From: Alphaproteobacteria bacterium
GTDB taxonomy: Bacteria; Myxococcota_A; UBA796; CAJQPC01
Length of the DNA: 64,000 bases
Direction of reading: 5' to 3'
Assembly (NCBI GenBank): GCA_020632795.1
Contig: JACKEV010000009.1
Coordinates: 124,001-188,000, forward strand
Below are positions 9,201-16,677 of the stretch, piece after piece (within the stretch, counting starts at the first letter, position 1; each line of letters begins with the position of its first letter). The position numbers and the translations under genes are program-made. The notes under the pieces were generated by a model. The model saw only the letters and a list, made by a program, of their open reading frames with translations, was not told the DNA's origin and searched no databases.

Positions 9201-9550
9201 TCGAAGTCGAGGTCCGAGTTGTAGACGTAGACCGCGCGGTAGCCGTTGGTGATGGTGAGCCCGCTGATGGTCGTCCCGGCGGGCTCGCCGCTGTCCACGG
9301 TCACCGCGTTGGTGCACTGGTTGTTGCCGTTGAGGGTGGTGTTGCTGCTGCCCGTCGAGCCCTCGATGGTGAGCAGCTTGCCGCCCAGGTCGATGCACTC
9401 GAAGTAGGTGCCTGCGCCGACCGAGATGGTGTCCCCGCTGGACGCCGCGTTGATCGCCGACTGGATGGACGAGTACCCGCTGGCGCCCGTCGGGTCGACG
9501 TAGAGGGTGGTCGCGAGGGCAGGGGTCGCCATGGCCAGGAGAAGGGACAT
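6239..9550 (-). CDS. Secreted tyrosine-rich beta-helix protein with MopE-type repeats and MYXO-CTERM-like tail
   Basis: This is a 1,103-residue paralogue of the next gene. The ATG at 9550 is chosen because AGAGGA lies just upstream and the protein then begins with the signal peptide MSLLLAMATPALA. Residues about 15-700 form a parallel beta-helix, opening with LYVDPTGASGYSSIQSAI as in its sister. About from residue 160 to 640 each coil carries a tyrosine run, for example YYGGAIYIYYYSNL, YYHGGAIYHEYYG and YYYGGCVYSHYYSSL. These runs are nearly absent from the sister. Residues about 705-1060 hold seven MopE-type Asp-rich metal-binding repeats. The tail is a Thr/Gly linker, KCGGCSSNAPG, a hydrophobic helix and RRRRR, a MYXO-CTERM-like surface-sorting signal. 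Copper binding is known for the founding MopE, but the Asp-rich motifs here fit calcium at least as well. Confidence 0.82.
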   Translation of the reverse strand: MSLLLAMATPALATTLYVDPTGASGYSSIQSAINAASSGDTISVGAGTYFECIDLGGKLLTIEGSTGSSNTTLNGNNQCTNAVTVDSGEPAGTTISGLTITNGYRAVYVYNSDLDFEDVVINGTGNSGYHGGAAYIDQNATVSFTDSDITNNSSYYGTLYVINGSDVTLSNVEFSGNWAYYGAAAWVQGSGSTLTADQVTATSNTTYYYGGAWYIYNYAEVTSTNSTYTDNGNAYTHGGAAYLHTYASYDTSDDTYTNNGSYGYNYGYYGGAIYSYYYSDVVSSSNVYDSNYAYYGGAIYIYYYSNLTSTDDVFTGNYTYYHGGAIYHEYYGTSTISGATFDTNAAVYGHGGAVYLIQTYSTTSIDDTVFDNNSNSSSGGHGGTIYAYYYSDLDMTDVDISNSTAYYYGGCVYSHYYSSLSHVGGSYENCTATYGYGGAIYFYPATTNVDDLYLEDVDFTDNTAYYHGGAIYAYYTDDFTLHGGVLSGNRANSSNSSYQGGGLYLYYTDTSEISNNWFCNNTAYYGGGVYQYYTYGGNGYDEWSNNVFAENTASYNGGAVYLQSNSYTDMVNNTFVGNEATYYGGTIYYTSSYTDFINNIVAYTGGGGALYAADAASNTYSNFLYNDWYSNAGGNASGSFTFSTSSSGNITDQPMFTSYTSDGDCSNDAFTLSSSSTLIDAGYPTLLDVDGSRSDIGAYGGASADIFDADGDGYYNTDDCDDNDATVYPGATEYCDNVDNNCDGTVDEDSAADASTWYVDSDGDGYGSPAATATACDAPNGYVGNTNDCDDSASSVFPGATEVPYDGVDQDCDGFDLTDVDGDSFDSDVVGGTDCDDDDEYVYPGATEIWYDGIDQNCNGDSDFDADADTYDSASYGGTDCDDNRPDVYPGATEVWYDGVDQNCDSSSDYDADEDGWDSDAYGGEDCDDLNAQANPNGSEVPYNGIDEDCADGDLTDVDADGYDAVAAGGEDCDDEDYTVNPGIEEVYYDGVDGNCDGLSDYDADGDGHDSADYGGTDCADDDPTVNPDAIDTPGDGVDSDCDGDDGPSETDDTGEVVGDDTGISGGTDSDSKCGGCSSNAPGTSTAWALALLMGLAARRRRR

Positions 9551-9637
9551 CTTGTTCCTCTGGGGTGGACCGGGGCCGCGGTGCGCGGCCCTGGCCAGCA
9601 TGGGGGGCTGGGATTCGCTTGTTGGCGATAGGGCCCC

Positions 9638-9666
9638 ATTATCCACCGAACGTTCCGGGTTGTCAC
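9638..9666 (-). promoter_or_regulatory. Sigma-70-type promoter for the MopE-type gene pair
   Basis: On the minus strand GTGACA (9666-9661) and GATAAT (9643-9638) are separated by exactly 17 bases. Both match the consensus at five of six positions. The site lies 88 bases upstream of the start of the tyrosine-rich protein and just downstream of the end of the GGDEF-EAL gene. It is the best candidate for driving the two-gene unit. Confidence 0.6.
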
Positions 9667-9685
9667 CCCTGCGTCGCGCGGGCGG

Positions 9686-11713
9686 TCACCACCTCGGCCA
9701 GCGGCGGACCAGGGCCGTGGCGGCCTCGGCCGGTAACGGGCGGGCGAACAGGAAGCCCTGGGCGAACTCGCAGCCCAGTGCCTCCACGACCCGGCGCTGG
9801 TCGGCGGTCTCGATGCCCTCGGCCACGACCACCAGGCCCAGGTGCCGCGCCAGCGCCACGATGGTCCCCACGATCCCCGCGTCGCCGCTGGGTCCGTCCA
9901 GCTCCCGGATGAAGCTGCGATCCACCTTGAGGGTGTCCACCGGGAAGACCTGGAGCCAGCTCAGCGAGGAGTAGCCCGTCCCGAAGTCGTCCAGCCCGAC
10001 GCGCACGCCCCGCTCCTTGAGCCGGGCGACCCGATCGACGTTGGCCTCGGGGCCCTCCACCAGCGCGGTCTCGGTGATCTCCAGCTGCAGGCGCTCCGGT
10101 GCGACGCCCGAGGCCGCGAGCGCCGCGTCGATGTGCTCGATCAGGCTGTCCTCATGGAGCTGCTGGGGCGACACGTTGACGCTCACCGCCAGCGACCTCG
10201 CCGCGGGCACCTCGGCAGACCACGCCGCGAGCTGCTGGCAGGCGGCGAGCAGCACGGCCCCCCCGATGTCCACGATGAGCCCGGTGCGCTCGGCGAGCGG
10301 CACGAACTGCTGCGGCCCGACCAGCCCCCGCTCGGGGTCCCGCCACCGCACCAGCGCCTCGAAGCCCGACAGCGCGCCGTCGGAGAGCGACACGATGGGC
10401 TGGTAGAACACCGGGAAGTCCCCCCGGCTGAGCGCGGCCCGCAGCGCGCTCTCCTTGCGCAGCCGGGCAAGGCTGGCCCGGAACATCGCGGGGTCGTAGA
10501 CCTCATAGCGGCCCCCGCCCCGGGAGCGGGCCCGGCTGAGCGCGGTCTGCGCCGCCTGCAGCAGATCGCTGACCTGCTCGTGGTGGCCGCGGGCGAAGGC
10601 CACGCCCACCGAGGCGCTGGGGGTCACCTCGGTGCCGGCCAGCTCCACCGGCGCGCTGATGGCGCTCAAGAGCGCCTCGGTCATCCGGATGGCGTCGGTG
10701 GGGTTGGGCAGCTCGGTCAGCAGCACGGCGAACTCATCGCCCCGGAGGTGCGCGACGGTGTCCCCCGGGCGCACGGCCTCGCGGAGCCGCTGTCCCAGCG
10801 TGCGCAGCAGCGTGTCGCCGGCCGCCCAGCCCAGGCTGTGGTTGAAGACGTGGAAGTGGTCGAAGTCCACATAGAGCACAGAGAGGCTGGAGCGGGGGTC
10901 GCGGGCCAGTCGCTCGATCGCCACCCCCAGGCGGTCCTGGAAGGCCGCGAGGTTGGGCAGGCCGGTCAGGGGGTTCAGCAGCTTCTCCTCGGTGATGTCC
11001 CGAGAAGCGCCCAGCACGCCCACCACACGCCCCCCCTGCTCGTCGAAGATGGGGCGCGCGTAGTCCCGGATCCAGCGCACCGCGCCGCCCCGGGTCTTGA
11101 TGCGCAGCTCACAGGCGTGGGCATGCCCGCCCATCACCGCGCGGATGTGGCGCCGCAGGACCCCGTGGTCGGCCGCCAGCACAATGCTCTTGAGCCCGCC
11201 CTGGGCCAGCATCTCTTCGATGTGGAAGCCGGTGACCCGCTGGAAGGCGTCGGTGACCCAGTAGGGGACCAGCCGCCCCTGGTTGTCCACCGTCAGCTCG
11301 TAGGCGTAGTCCGAGATCAGCTCGGTGAGGCTGCGGTAGCGATCCTCGGACTCCTGCAGGCGCGCGGCGATGGCGCGCTGCTCCTCCAGGTCGAGCAGGG
11401 TGAGGACCACCCCCTCAGGCTGCGCGCTGGCCCGCGCGATGACCCGCAGCCGCCGATCGGGCAGCACCAGATCCAGAGGCTGCCCGGGAGGCGCGAGCCA
11501 GGGCGGGGTGGCCGGGGGGGTGTCGTCCGCGCCCAGCAGGGTCCAGGACGCCGGCCAGGGCGCGGGGGGGCAGATCTCGCCCCCCAGCAGGGCGCGGGCG
11601 ATCTGATTCATCTCGATCAACCGGCCATCTGGAGAAATCCGAACGAGCGCCGCGCCGACCTGATCGAGGTCCACCAGGCCAGATCCCTGCTCTGACTCGC
11701 CCGACCTCTTCAT
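9686..11713 (-). CDS. PAS-GGDEF-EAL cyclic-di-GMP turnover protein
   Basis: This 675-residue cytoplasmic sensor and enzyme has a weak N-terminal PAS-like region (about 12-110) and a clear PAS/PAC domain (about 122-240, ending GVLGASRDITEE). A GGDEF domain follows at about 245-405 and an EAL domain at about 425-665. The GGDEF signature reads RGDEF at 324-328, but the product-inhibition site RPGD is kept at 315-318. The EAL domain is intact: FEALVRW at 451-457, NVSPQQL, EITETAL, DDFGTGYSSL and VVAEGIET. I therefore expect phosphodiesterase activity, with the GGDEF part possibly acting as a GTP- or product-sensing domain. The start at 11713 (MKRSGESEQ) avoids running into the divergent gene. It faces away from the FHA/AgmX gene, so c-di-GMP may bear on envelope or surface functions encoded nearby. 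Confidence 0.9.
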   Translation of the reverse strand: MKRSGESEQGSGLVDLDQVGAALVRISPDGRLIEMNQIARALLGGEICPPAPWPASWTLLGADDTPPATPPWLAPPGQPLDLVLPDRRLRVIARASAQPEGVVLTLLDLEEQRAIAARLQESEDRYRSLTELISDYAYELTVDNQGRLVPYWVTDAFQRVTGFHIEEMLAQGGLKSIVLAADHGVLRRHIRAVMGGHAHACELRIKTRGGAVRWIRDYARPIFDEQGGRVVGVLGASRDITEEKLLNPLTGLPNLAAFQDRLGVAIERLARDPRSSLSVLYVDFDHFHVFNHSLGWAAGDTLLRTLGQRLREAVRPGDTVAHLRGDEFAVLLTELPNPTDAIRMTEALLSAISAPVELAGTEVTPSASVGVAFARGHHEQVSDLLQAAQTALSRARSRGGGRYEVYDPAMFRASLARLRKESALRAALSRGDFPVFYQPIVSLSDGALSGFEALVRWRDPERGLVGPQQFVPLAERTGLIVDIGGAVLLAACQQLAAWSAEVPAARSLAVSVNVSPQQLHEDSLIEHIDAALAASGVAPERLQLEITETALVEGPEANVDRVARLKERGVRVGLDDFGTGYSSLSWLQVFPVDTLKVDRSFIRELDGPSGDAGIVGTIVALARHLGLVVVAEGIETADQRRVVEALGCEFAQGFLFARPLPAEAATALVRRWPRW

Positions 11714-11840
11714 CCGTCGACGATACCACCTCGCCGCCTCCAGCAGGAGGCCCTTGTCAGCGGCGCCGTCACAAATCCTCGAACCGAAGCCATGGCGTGT
11801 TGTCCCGAACACCAGGACCCGCAAGCAGGAACACGCAGCG

Positions 11841-13199
11841 ATGAAGGCTTCCCAGAACCAGCTTCGTACCCGCATTCTCCGCATCGGAGTGGCGGCCGGT
11901 GGCAAGATCGTCGACGAGCGGCTCGTGCCCGCTGGCGAGGGCGTGACCATCGGCTCGGACCCCGGCAACACCATCTCCCTCCCCGACGTCGGGCTGCCCC
12001 GCAAGCACGTGCTGTTCGCCCCCGAGCGGGGCGGCGCCTATCGGCTGCAGCCGCTGCCGGACATGGACGGCAAGATCGCCCACGGCGACGCCATCGTGCC
12101 GGTGGGCCAGCTCACCGCCGACGGCGAGGCCGTGCAGCTCAGCGAGCGCGACCGCGGCAAGCTCGTCATCGGGACGGCCACGGTGCTCTTCCAGTTCGTC
12201 ACCCCGCCGCCCGAGCTGCTGGACCCGGTCCGCAGCGACTTCCGGCCGCGGCTGTTCGACGAGGAGGACCCGGTCTTCTATGGCTTCCTGGGCGTCTTCT
12301 CGGCGCTCGCGGCGGTGTTCATGATCTTCGTGGCCAACGCCGAGCCCCGGGAGGAGATCGCCCTGGCCGAGCTGCCCGAGCGTTTCGTCCAGCTCCAGCT
12401 CCCCTCGGAGCCCGAGCCCGTCGAGGCGCTGGAGCTGCCGACCGACCCCGACGCCCCCGGCGAGACCGTGGACCGCGCCGAGGAGCCCGAGCCGACCGAC
12501 GGCGAGCCCCAGGAGGAGGCCGCGGATGCCGGCGACACCGCCCCCAAGACCCCGCCCAGCGAGGCGGAGCGGCGCCGCGAGCTGACCGAGCATGTGGTCA
12601 ACGAGTCCAAGCTGCTGCTCGCGCTCATCGGCACCCGGGGCGCGAACTCCAACGGCGACCGGGTCGCGGACCTGCTGGGTGACTCCGACTTCGCCGGCCA
12701 GTCCCTCAAGGATGCCCTCAGCGGGGTCAACGGCGTCGATCTGGCCAGCGCTGGCGACGGCCCGCGCATCCGCAACGGCTCCGGCGAGGGTCGGGTCGAG
12801 GACGCCGACATCGGCGACCTGCGGCGGGCCAAGGAGGGCACCTCCACGGTCGGCGACGGCCCTACGACCCAGGTGGTCGGGATCGTGAAGCCCGAGGATG
12901 ATGGCTCGCTGCTCCCCGAGGGCGACCCCGGGCAGATCCAGGACATCGTGCGCCGCCAGTCCGGCCAGGTGCTGTACTGCTACGAGCGCTACCTCAAGCT
13001 CGACCCGACCCTCAGCGGCCGCGTCGAGGTGGGGTGGACCATCTCCAAGGGGCGCGTGGTGCGGGCCTCGATCCTGTCGAACACCACGGCGAACGACGAG
13101 TTCGGCCGCTGCGTCGCCGACAAGGTGCGCCTGTGGCGCTTCCCCGAGGACATCCAGGGTGAGGTCATCTACCCCTTCGTGGTGACCCCCTCGAACTGA
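11841..13199 (+). CDS. FHA-like, single-span protein with AgmX/PglI TonB-like C-terminus (orphan copy)
   Basis: This 452-residue inner-membrane protein has the plan of M. xanthus GltG/PglI. A cytoplasmic FHA-like domain at about 10-120 retains TIGSD, NTISLPD and RKH at 54-56. A single membrane span follows at about 146-166 (FLGVFSALAAVFMIFVA), then an acidic Pro/Glu-rich periplasmic linker. The last 90 residues are an AgmX/PglI domain with QVLYCYERYL, GRVEVGWTISKGRVV, a second Cys (FGRCVAD) and KVRLWRFPEDIQGEVIYPF. Proteins of this type couple a TolQR-like motor to periplasmic and outer-membrane partners. It is a paralogue of 49311-50693, which sits in the motor cluster; this copy stands alone. 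The ATG at 11841 follows an AGGA site. A motor could be borrowed from the other locus; that is inference. Confidence 0.85.
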   Translation: MKASQNQLRTRILRIGVAAGGKIVDERLVPAGEGVTIGSDPGNTISLPDVGLPRKHVLFAPERGGAYRLQPLPDMDGKIAHGDAIVPVGQLTADGEAVQLSERDRGKLVIGTATVLFQFVTPPPELLDPVRSDFRPRLFDEEDPVFYGFLGVFSALAAVFMIFVANAEPREEIALAELPERFVQLQLPSEPEPVEALELPTDPDAPGETVDRAEEPEPTDGEPQEEAADAGDTAPKTPPSEAERRRELTEHVVNESKLLLALIGTRGANSNGDRVADLLGDSDFAGQSLKDALSGVNGVDLASAGDGPRIRNGSGEGRVEDADIGDLRRAKEGTSTVGDGPTTQVVGIVKPEDDGSLLPEGDPGQIQDIVRRQSGQVLYCYERYLKLDPTLSGRVEVGWTISKGRVVRASILSNTTANDEFGRCVADKVRLWRFPEDIQGEVIYPFVVTPSN

Positions 13200-13202
13200 G
13201 GG

Positions 13203-14468
13203 TCATCCAGGATCGATGCGATAGATGGCGCCCGAGGCGAAGTCCGCGACGTAGACCTCGCCCCGGGCGTCCTGCCCGAAGGTGGAGGGCAGGATCGGCC
13301 AGCGGCCCAGGGTGCGGGCCTCCACCAGGGGGGTGCTGTTCGAGACCTGCGCCGGCAGCGGGATGGCCCACAGCCGCCCGCCCACGAAGTCGCCGAACAC
13401 GTAGAGGCCCTGGAGCGCGGGGACCGCGGCGCCGGTGTAGACGTAGCCGCCGGTGATGGACTGGCCCTCGTCGCGGCCGTACTCGTAGATGGGGTCGACG
13501 AGGCCCTGGGTGGGGCAGTCCTCCTTGGGCTCGAAGCAGTGGGTGGCCTCGCGGATCTTCCAGCCCATGTTGTCGCCCGCGCCCACGACGCTGACCTCCT
13601 CGTAGAGGTCCTGGCCCACGTCGGCGACCACCAGCCGCCCGTCGGGGGCGAAGGCGTAACGCCAGGGGTTACGAAGGCCATACGCCCAGATCTCGGGCTG
13701 GTAGCGCTCGTCGCCCACGAAGGGGTTGTCGGCGGGCACGACGTAGGGCTCGGGGCCGTCGGGGGTGGCCTGTACCCGCAGCATCGCGCCCAGCCAGGTG
13801 CGCGTGTCCTGGCCGTGGTTGTGGGGGTCGTAGCGGTAGCCGCCGTCGCCCCAGCCGATGTAGAGCTGCCCGTCGGGCCCGAAGGCGAGCTGTCCGGCGT
13901 CGTGGTTCTGATAGGGCTGGGCGACCTCCATCAGGACCCGCTTCAGCTCGGGCTTCGCGGCGCGCAGGTCGGCGCCGGGGGGCACGCGGACCTCGTGGAC
14001 CCGGCTGATGTCGCGGCCGTCGCTGCGGCGGTTGGTGACGTAGTTGATGTAGAAGGCGCCGTTCTGCGCGTAGTCGGGGTGGAAGGCCAGCCCCAGCAGG
14101 CCCTCCTCGCTGGCGGTGAGCACCTCGACCTCCAGCAGCACGCCGGACGAGCCGTCGCTGAGGTCGAACCACTTCGCGGTGCCCTGCTTGCCCAGGACGA
14201 TCATCAGGCTGTCGTCGCCGGGCACGAACTGGATGTCGGTGGGCTGGGGCACCCCGGGGGCCATCTGGGTGAGGGTGATCGGGACGCGCTGGCGATCGGC
14301 ATCCTTGCCAGCGTAGGTGGGCTGGAAGTCCGAGGCGGCCTCGACGTCGTAGTCGGGGGTGAGCTGCTCGATGGCCACCCGCCGAAGGCCCTCGACGTTG
14401 AGCGCAGCGAGGACCGCGAGGCCGGCCAGGACGGCGCCGGTGGCGAGGAGCGTGGTGCGGCGGGACAT
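13203..14468 (-). CDS. PQQ-dependent sugar dehydrogenase (GSDH family), membrane-anchored
   Basis: The 421-residue protein belongs to the soluble glucose/sorbosone dehydrogenase beta-propeller family, whose members oxidise aldose sugars or related alcohols with PQQ. It begins with an uncleaved-looking hydrophobic segment (TLLATGAVLAGLAVLAAL), so it is probably tethered in or released to the periplasm. Typical family blocks are present: GLLGLAFHPDYAQNG, NHDAGQLAFGPDGQLYIGWGD with the catalytic-type His at 189, IWAYGLRNPWRYAFAP, and GQSITGGYVYTG. The start ATG at 14468 follows GGAG with normal spacing. Its stop lies four bases from that of the convergent FHA/AgmX gene. The substrate is unknown, and no PQQ synthesis genes are in the window. 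Confidence 0.85.
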   Translation of the reverse strand: MSRRTTLLATGAVLAGLAVLAALNVEGLRRVAIEQLTPDYDVEAASDFQPTYAGKDADRQRVPITLTQMAPGVPQPTDIQFVPGDDSLMIVLGKQGTAKWFDLSDGSSGVLLEVEVLTASEEGLLGLAFHPDYAQNGAFYINYVTNRRSDGRDISRVHEVRVPPGADLRAAKPELKRVLMEVAQPYQNHDAGQLAFGPDGQLYIGWGDGGYRYDPHNHGQDTRTWLGAMLRVQATPDGPEPYVVPADNPFVGDERYQPEIWAYGLRNPWRYAFAPDGRLVVADVGQDLYEEVSVVGAGDNMGWKIREATHCFEPKEDCPTQGLVDPIYEYGRDEGQSITGGYVYTGAAVPALQGLYVFGDFVGGRLWAIPLPAQVSNSTPLVEARTLGRWPILPSTFGQDARGEVYVADFASGAIYRIDPG

Positions 14469-14494
14469 GGGGGCTCCGGGATAGGTCGTCGTTC

Positions 14495-15484
14495 GTGATA
14501 TCGCGCCTCGCCATCGTCTGCTCGGCCCACGGCTTCGGGCACCTCACCCGGCAGCTCGCGGTGGCCGAGCGGCTGCGCGCCCTGGGGGTGGAGCCCACGA
14601 TCTTCACCGCCGCCCCCCGCGTGGTGGTTGAGGGCACCCTGCCCGGCGCGCGGGTCGTGCCCTGGACGGCCGACGTGGGCGTGGCGCAGGCGGACAGCGT
14701 CACCGAGGACGTGCCGCGCACCCGGGCCCTGCTGGCGGAGCGCTGCGCGGACGGCCGCATCGACGCTCTGGCCCGCGCCCTGTCGGGCTTCGAGCGGGTG
14801 GTCGTGGACACCGCCCCGCCCGCCCTGGAGGCCGCCCGGCGGGCGGGGGTGGAGGCCGTCGCGGTCGGCAACTTCGACTGGGCCTGGATCTACGGTCGCT
14901 ACCCGGCGCTGGCGGACTGGGCCGAGCGCTTCGCCATCTGGCAGGCCCCCCACCGCGCCGCGCAGCTCTGGCCGGGGCCCGGGATGCGCGGCTTCGCTGA
15001 GGTGCGCCGCTTCGGCCTCATCGGGCGACGGCGTCCGGCGGTGCGGCTCGCCCCGCGCGCCGCGCTGGTCTCCTTCGGCGGCTTCGGGCTGGCCGATCTG
15101 GACGCCCGGCTGCCCCGGATCGACGGGCTCACCTGGGTGCTCGCCCCGCCCATGCCCCCGCTGGAGCGCCCCGATGCGGTCCACGCGCCTCCGGACGTGC
15201 CCTACCCGGCGCTGGTCGCGGGCGCGGACGTGGTGCTCACCAAGCCGGGCTATGGGATCTTCGCGGAGGCGGCGCTCGCCGGGACGCGCCTGATCTGGAT
15301 CCCCCGGGGGGCGTTCCCCGAGGCGCCGTGGCTGGAGGAGGCGATGCGAGCGCGCGGGGATCGGCAGGCAAAGGGGGACCTCACCGCCGCGCTCCAGGCC
15401 CGCCTGGCCGACCCCGCCCCGCCCCCCGTCGAGGCCGACGCGGTCGACGCCCTGGCCCGCTGGCTTGTGGACCTCCCGGACTGA
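14495..15484 (+). CDS. GT-B-fold glycosyltransferase-like protein
   Basis: The 329-residue protein starts at a GTG and opens with RLAIVCSAHGFGHLTRQLA, the nucleotide-sugar transferase loop of MurG-like and L-arabinokinase-N-terminal-like proteins. The second half carries ALVSFGGFGLADLD and, near residue 245, VLTKPGYGIFAEAALAGTRLIWIPR. That is the donor-binding region in which GxG and Glu hold the nucleotide sugar. I expect transfer of a sugar from a UDP- or similar donor in the cytoplasm; acceptor and donor are not readable. Only 26 bases separate it from the divergent dehydrogenase gene. It precedes an epimerase and a WecG/TagA transferase on the same strand, suggesting a small glycan-building group. 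Confidence 0.72.
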   Translation: MISRLAIVCSAHGFGHLTRQLAVAERLRALGVEPTIFTAAPRVVVEGTLPGARVVPWTADVGVAQADSVTEDVPRTRALLAERCADGRIDALARALSGFERVVVDTAPPALEAARRAGVEAVAVGNFDWAWIYGRYPALADWAERFAIWQAPHRAAQLWPGPGMRGFAEVRRFGLIGRRRPAVRLAPRAALVSFGGFGLADLDARLPRIDGLTWVLAPPMPPLERPDAVHAPPDVPYPALVAGADVVLTKPGYGIFAEAALAGTRLIWIPRGAFPEAPWLEEAMRARGDRQAKGDLTAALQARLADPAPPPVEADAVDALARWLVDLPD

Positions 15485-15524
15485 TCCGACGGCGGGGGAG
15501 GGGGCTCTGTGGGGGCGAAGGTGT

Positions 15525-15561
15525 GGGGTCCGTGACCCCGCTGGACAGGCCTGGCGGCCTG
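15525..15561 (+). other. Two adjacent short hairpins in the leader of the epimerase gene
   Basis: GGGGTC-CGT-GACCCC (15525-15539) and CAGGCC-TGGC-GGCCTG (15546-15561) are each perfect six-base-pair stems. They lie in the 135-base gap between the glycosyltransferase stop and the epimerase start. No T-run follows either stem, so strong termination is unlikely. They may be mRNA structure between co-transcribed genes, or chance in GC-rich sequence. Confidence 0.3.
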
Positions 15562-15619
15562 CGATACGCCCCCCTCCTCTTCAAGAAGTCGCTCAAAGAC
15601 CCTCTCAGGAGCCCTCGCC

Positions 15620-16663
15620 ATGGCGGATTACCTCGAGCAGTACAAGGACAAGACCATCCTCGTGACCGGCGGCGCGGGCGCCATCGGCTCGAACCTCTCC
15701 CGGGCGCTGGGGGGGCTCGCCAAGCGGGTCATCATCCTGGACAACCTCGTGTCGTCCGAGCGCTGGAACGTCCCCTCCCTGCCCAACGTCATGTTCGTCG
15801 AGGGCGACATCCTGGACGAGGTCAAGGTCAAGCGGTGCTTCTTCGAGAAGCCCGACATCGTCTTCCACCTCGCGGCCTTCTTCGCCAACCAGAACTCGGT
15901 GGACCACCCCGAGAACGACCTGATGGTCAACGGCATGGGCACCCTCAAGCTCATGGAGTACAGCGTGCTCCAGGGCGTCGACCGCTTCGTCTACGCCTCC
16001 TCGGGCTGCTCCATCTACGGCAGCGCGGCTCCCCTTCCCCTGAAGGAGGAGTTCATGTCGATGCACCTGACCACGCCCTACCAGATCACCAAGATGCTGG
16101 GCGAGCTGTACGGCAACTTCTTCTGGCATCACTACAACCTGCCCATCGTCAAGGCGCGCTTCTTCAACTCCTTCGGGCCTGGCGAGGTCCCCGGGCAGTA
16201 CCGCAACGTCATCCCCAACTTCATCTACTGGGCGATGAAGGGCCTGCCGTTGCCCATCACCGGCACGGGCGAGGAGACCCGCGACTTCACCTGGGTCGGC
16301 GACATCGTCGACGGCCTGCTGCGCGCGGGCGTGATCGAGGCCGCCATCGGCGAGGAGTTCAACCTCGCCTCCGGTCGCGAGACCACCATCAAGGACCTCG
16401 CCAACATGATCAACGAGGCCACCGGCAACACCGCCGGCATCAAGTGGGCCCAGGTCCGCAAGTGGGACACCAAGAAGCGCCTGCGCGCCAGCGTCGACAA
16501 GGCCCGCAGCCTCATCGGGTACGCCCCGGACACCGACTTCGGCGAGGGCCTGGACCAGACCATCGCCTGGTTCCGGGACAACTGGGACCTGATCGACGCC
16601 GCCGCCAGCTTCGGCCCCGGCGTCTCCTCGGCGGTGCGCGACATGGTGGTCAAGAAGAGCTAG
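15620..16663 (+). CDS. Extended-SDR NAD-dependent sugar-nucleotide epimerase/dehydratase
   Basis: The 347-residue protein has the Rossmann motif TGGAGAIGSN near residue 16, the serine strand FVYASSGCSIYG near 130, and the catalytic YQITK near 153. The substrate-binding segment contains RFFNSFGPGEVPGQYRNVIPNF, and DFTWVGDIVDGLLRAG marks the usual (R)DF..V.D. block. These place it with UDP-glucose-4-epimerase-like and dTDP-glucose-4,6-dehydratase-like enzymes; the exact substrate cannot be fixed by reading. AGGAG lies ten bases before the ATG. The next gene, a WecG/TagA transferase, starts 14 bases downstream, with its ribosome site overlapping this stop. The pair probably makes and transfers a modified sugar for a surface polymer. 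Confidence 0.85.
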   Translation: MADYLEQYKDKTILVTGGAGAIGSNLSRALGGLAKRVIILDNLVSSERWNVPSLPNVMFVEGDILDEVKVKRCFFEKPDIVFHLAAFFANQNSVDHPENDLMVNGMGTLKLMEYSVLQGVDRFVYASSGCSIYGSAAPLPLKEEFMSMHLTTPYQITKMLGELYGNFFWHHYNLPIVKARFFNSFGPGEVPGQYRNVIPNFIYWAMKGLPLPITGTGEETRDFTWVGDIVDGLLRAGVIEAAIGEEFNLASGRETTIKDLANMINEATGNTAGIKWAQVRKWDTKKRLRASVDKARSLIGYAPDTDFGEGLDQTIAWFRDNWDLIDAAASFGPGVSSAVRDMVVKKS

Positions 16664-16677
16664 GAGGGCTTTGAACC

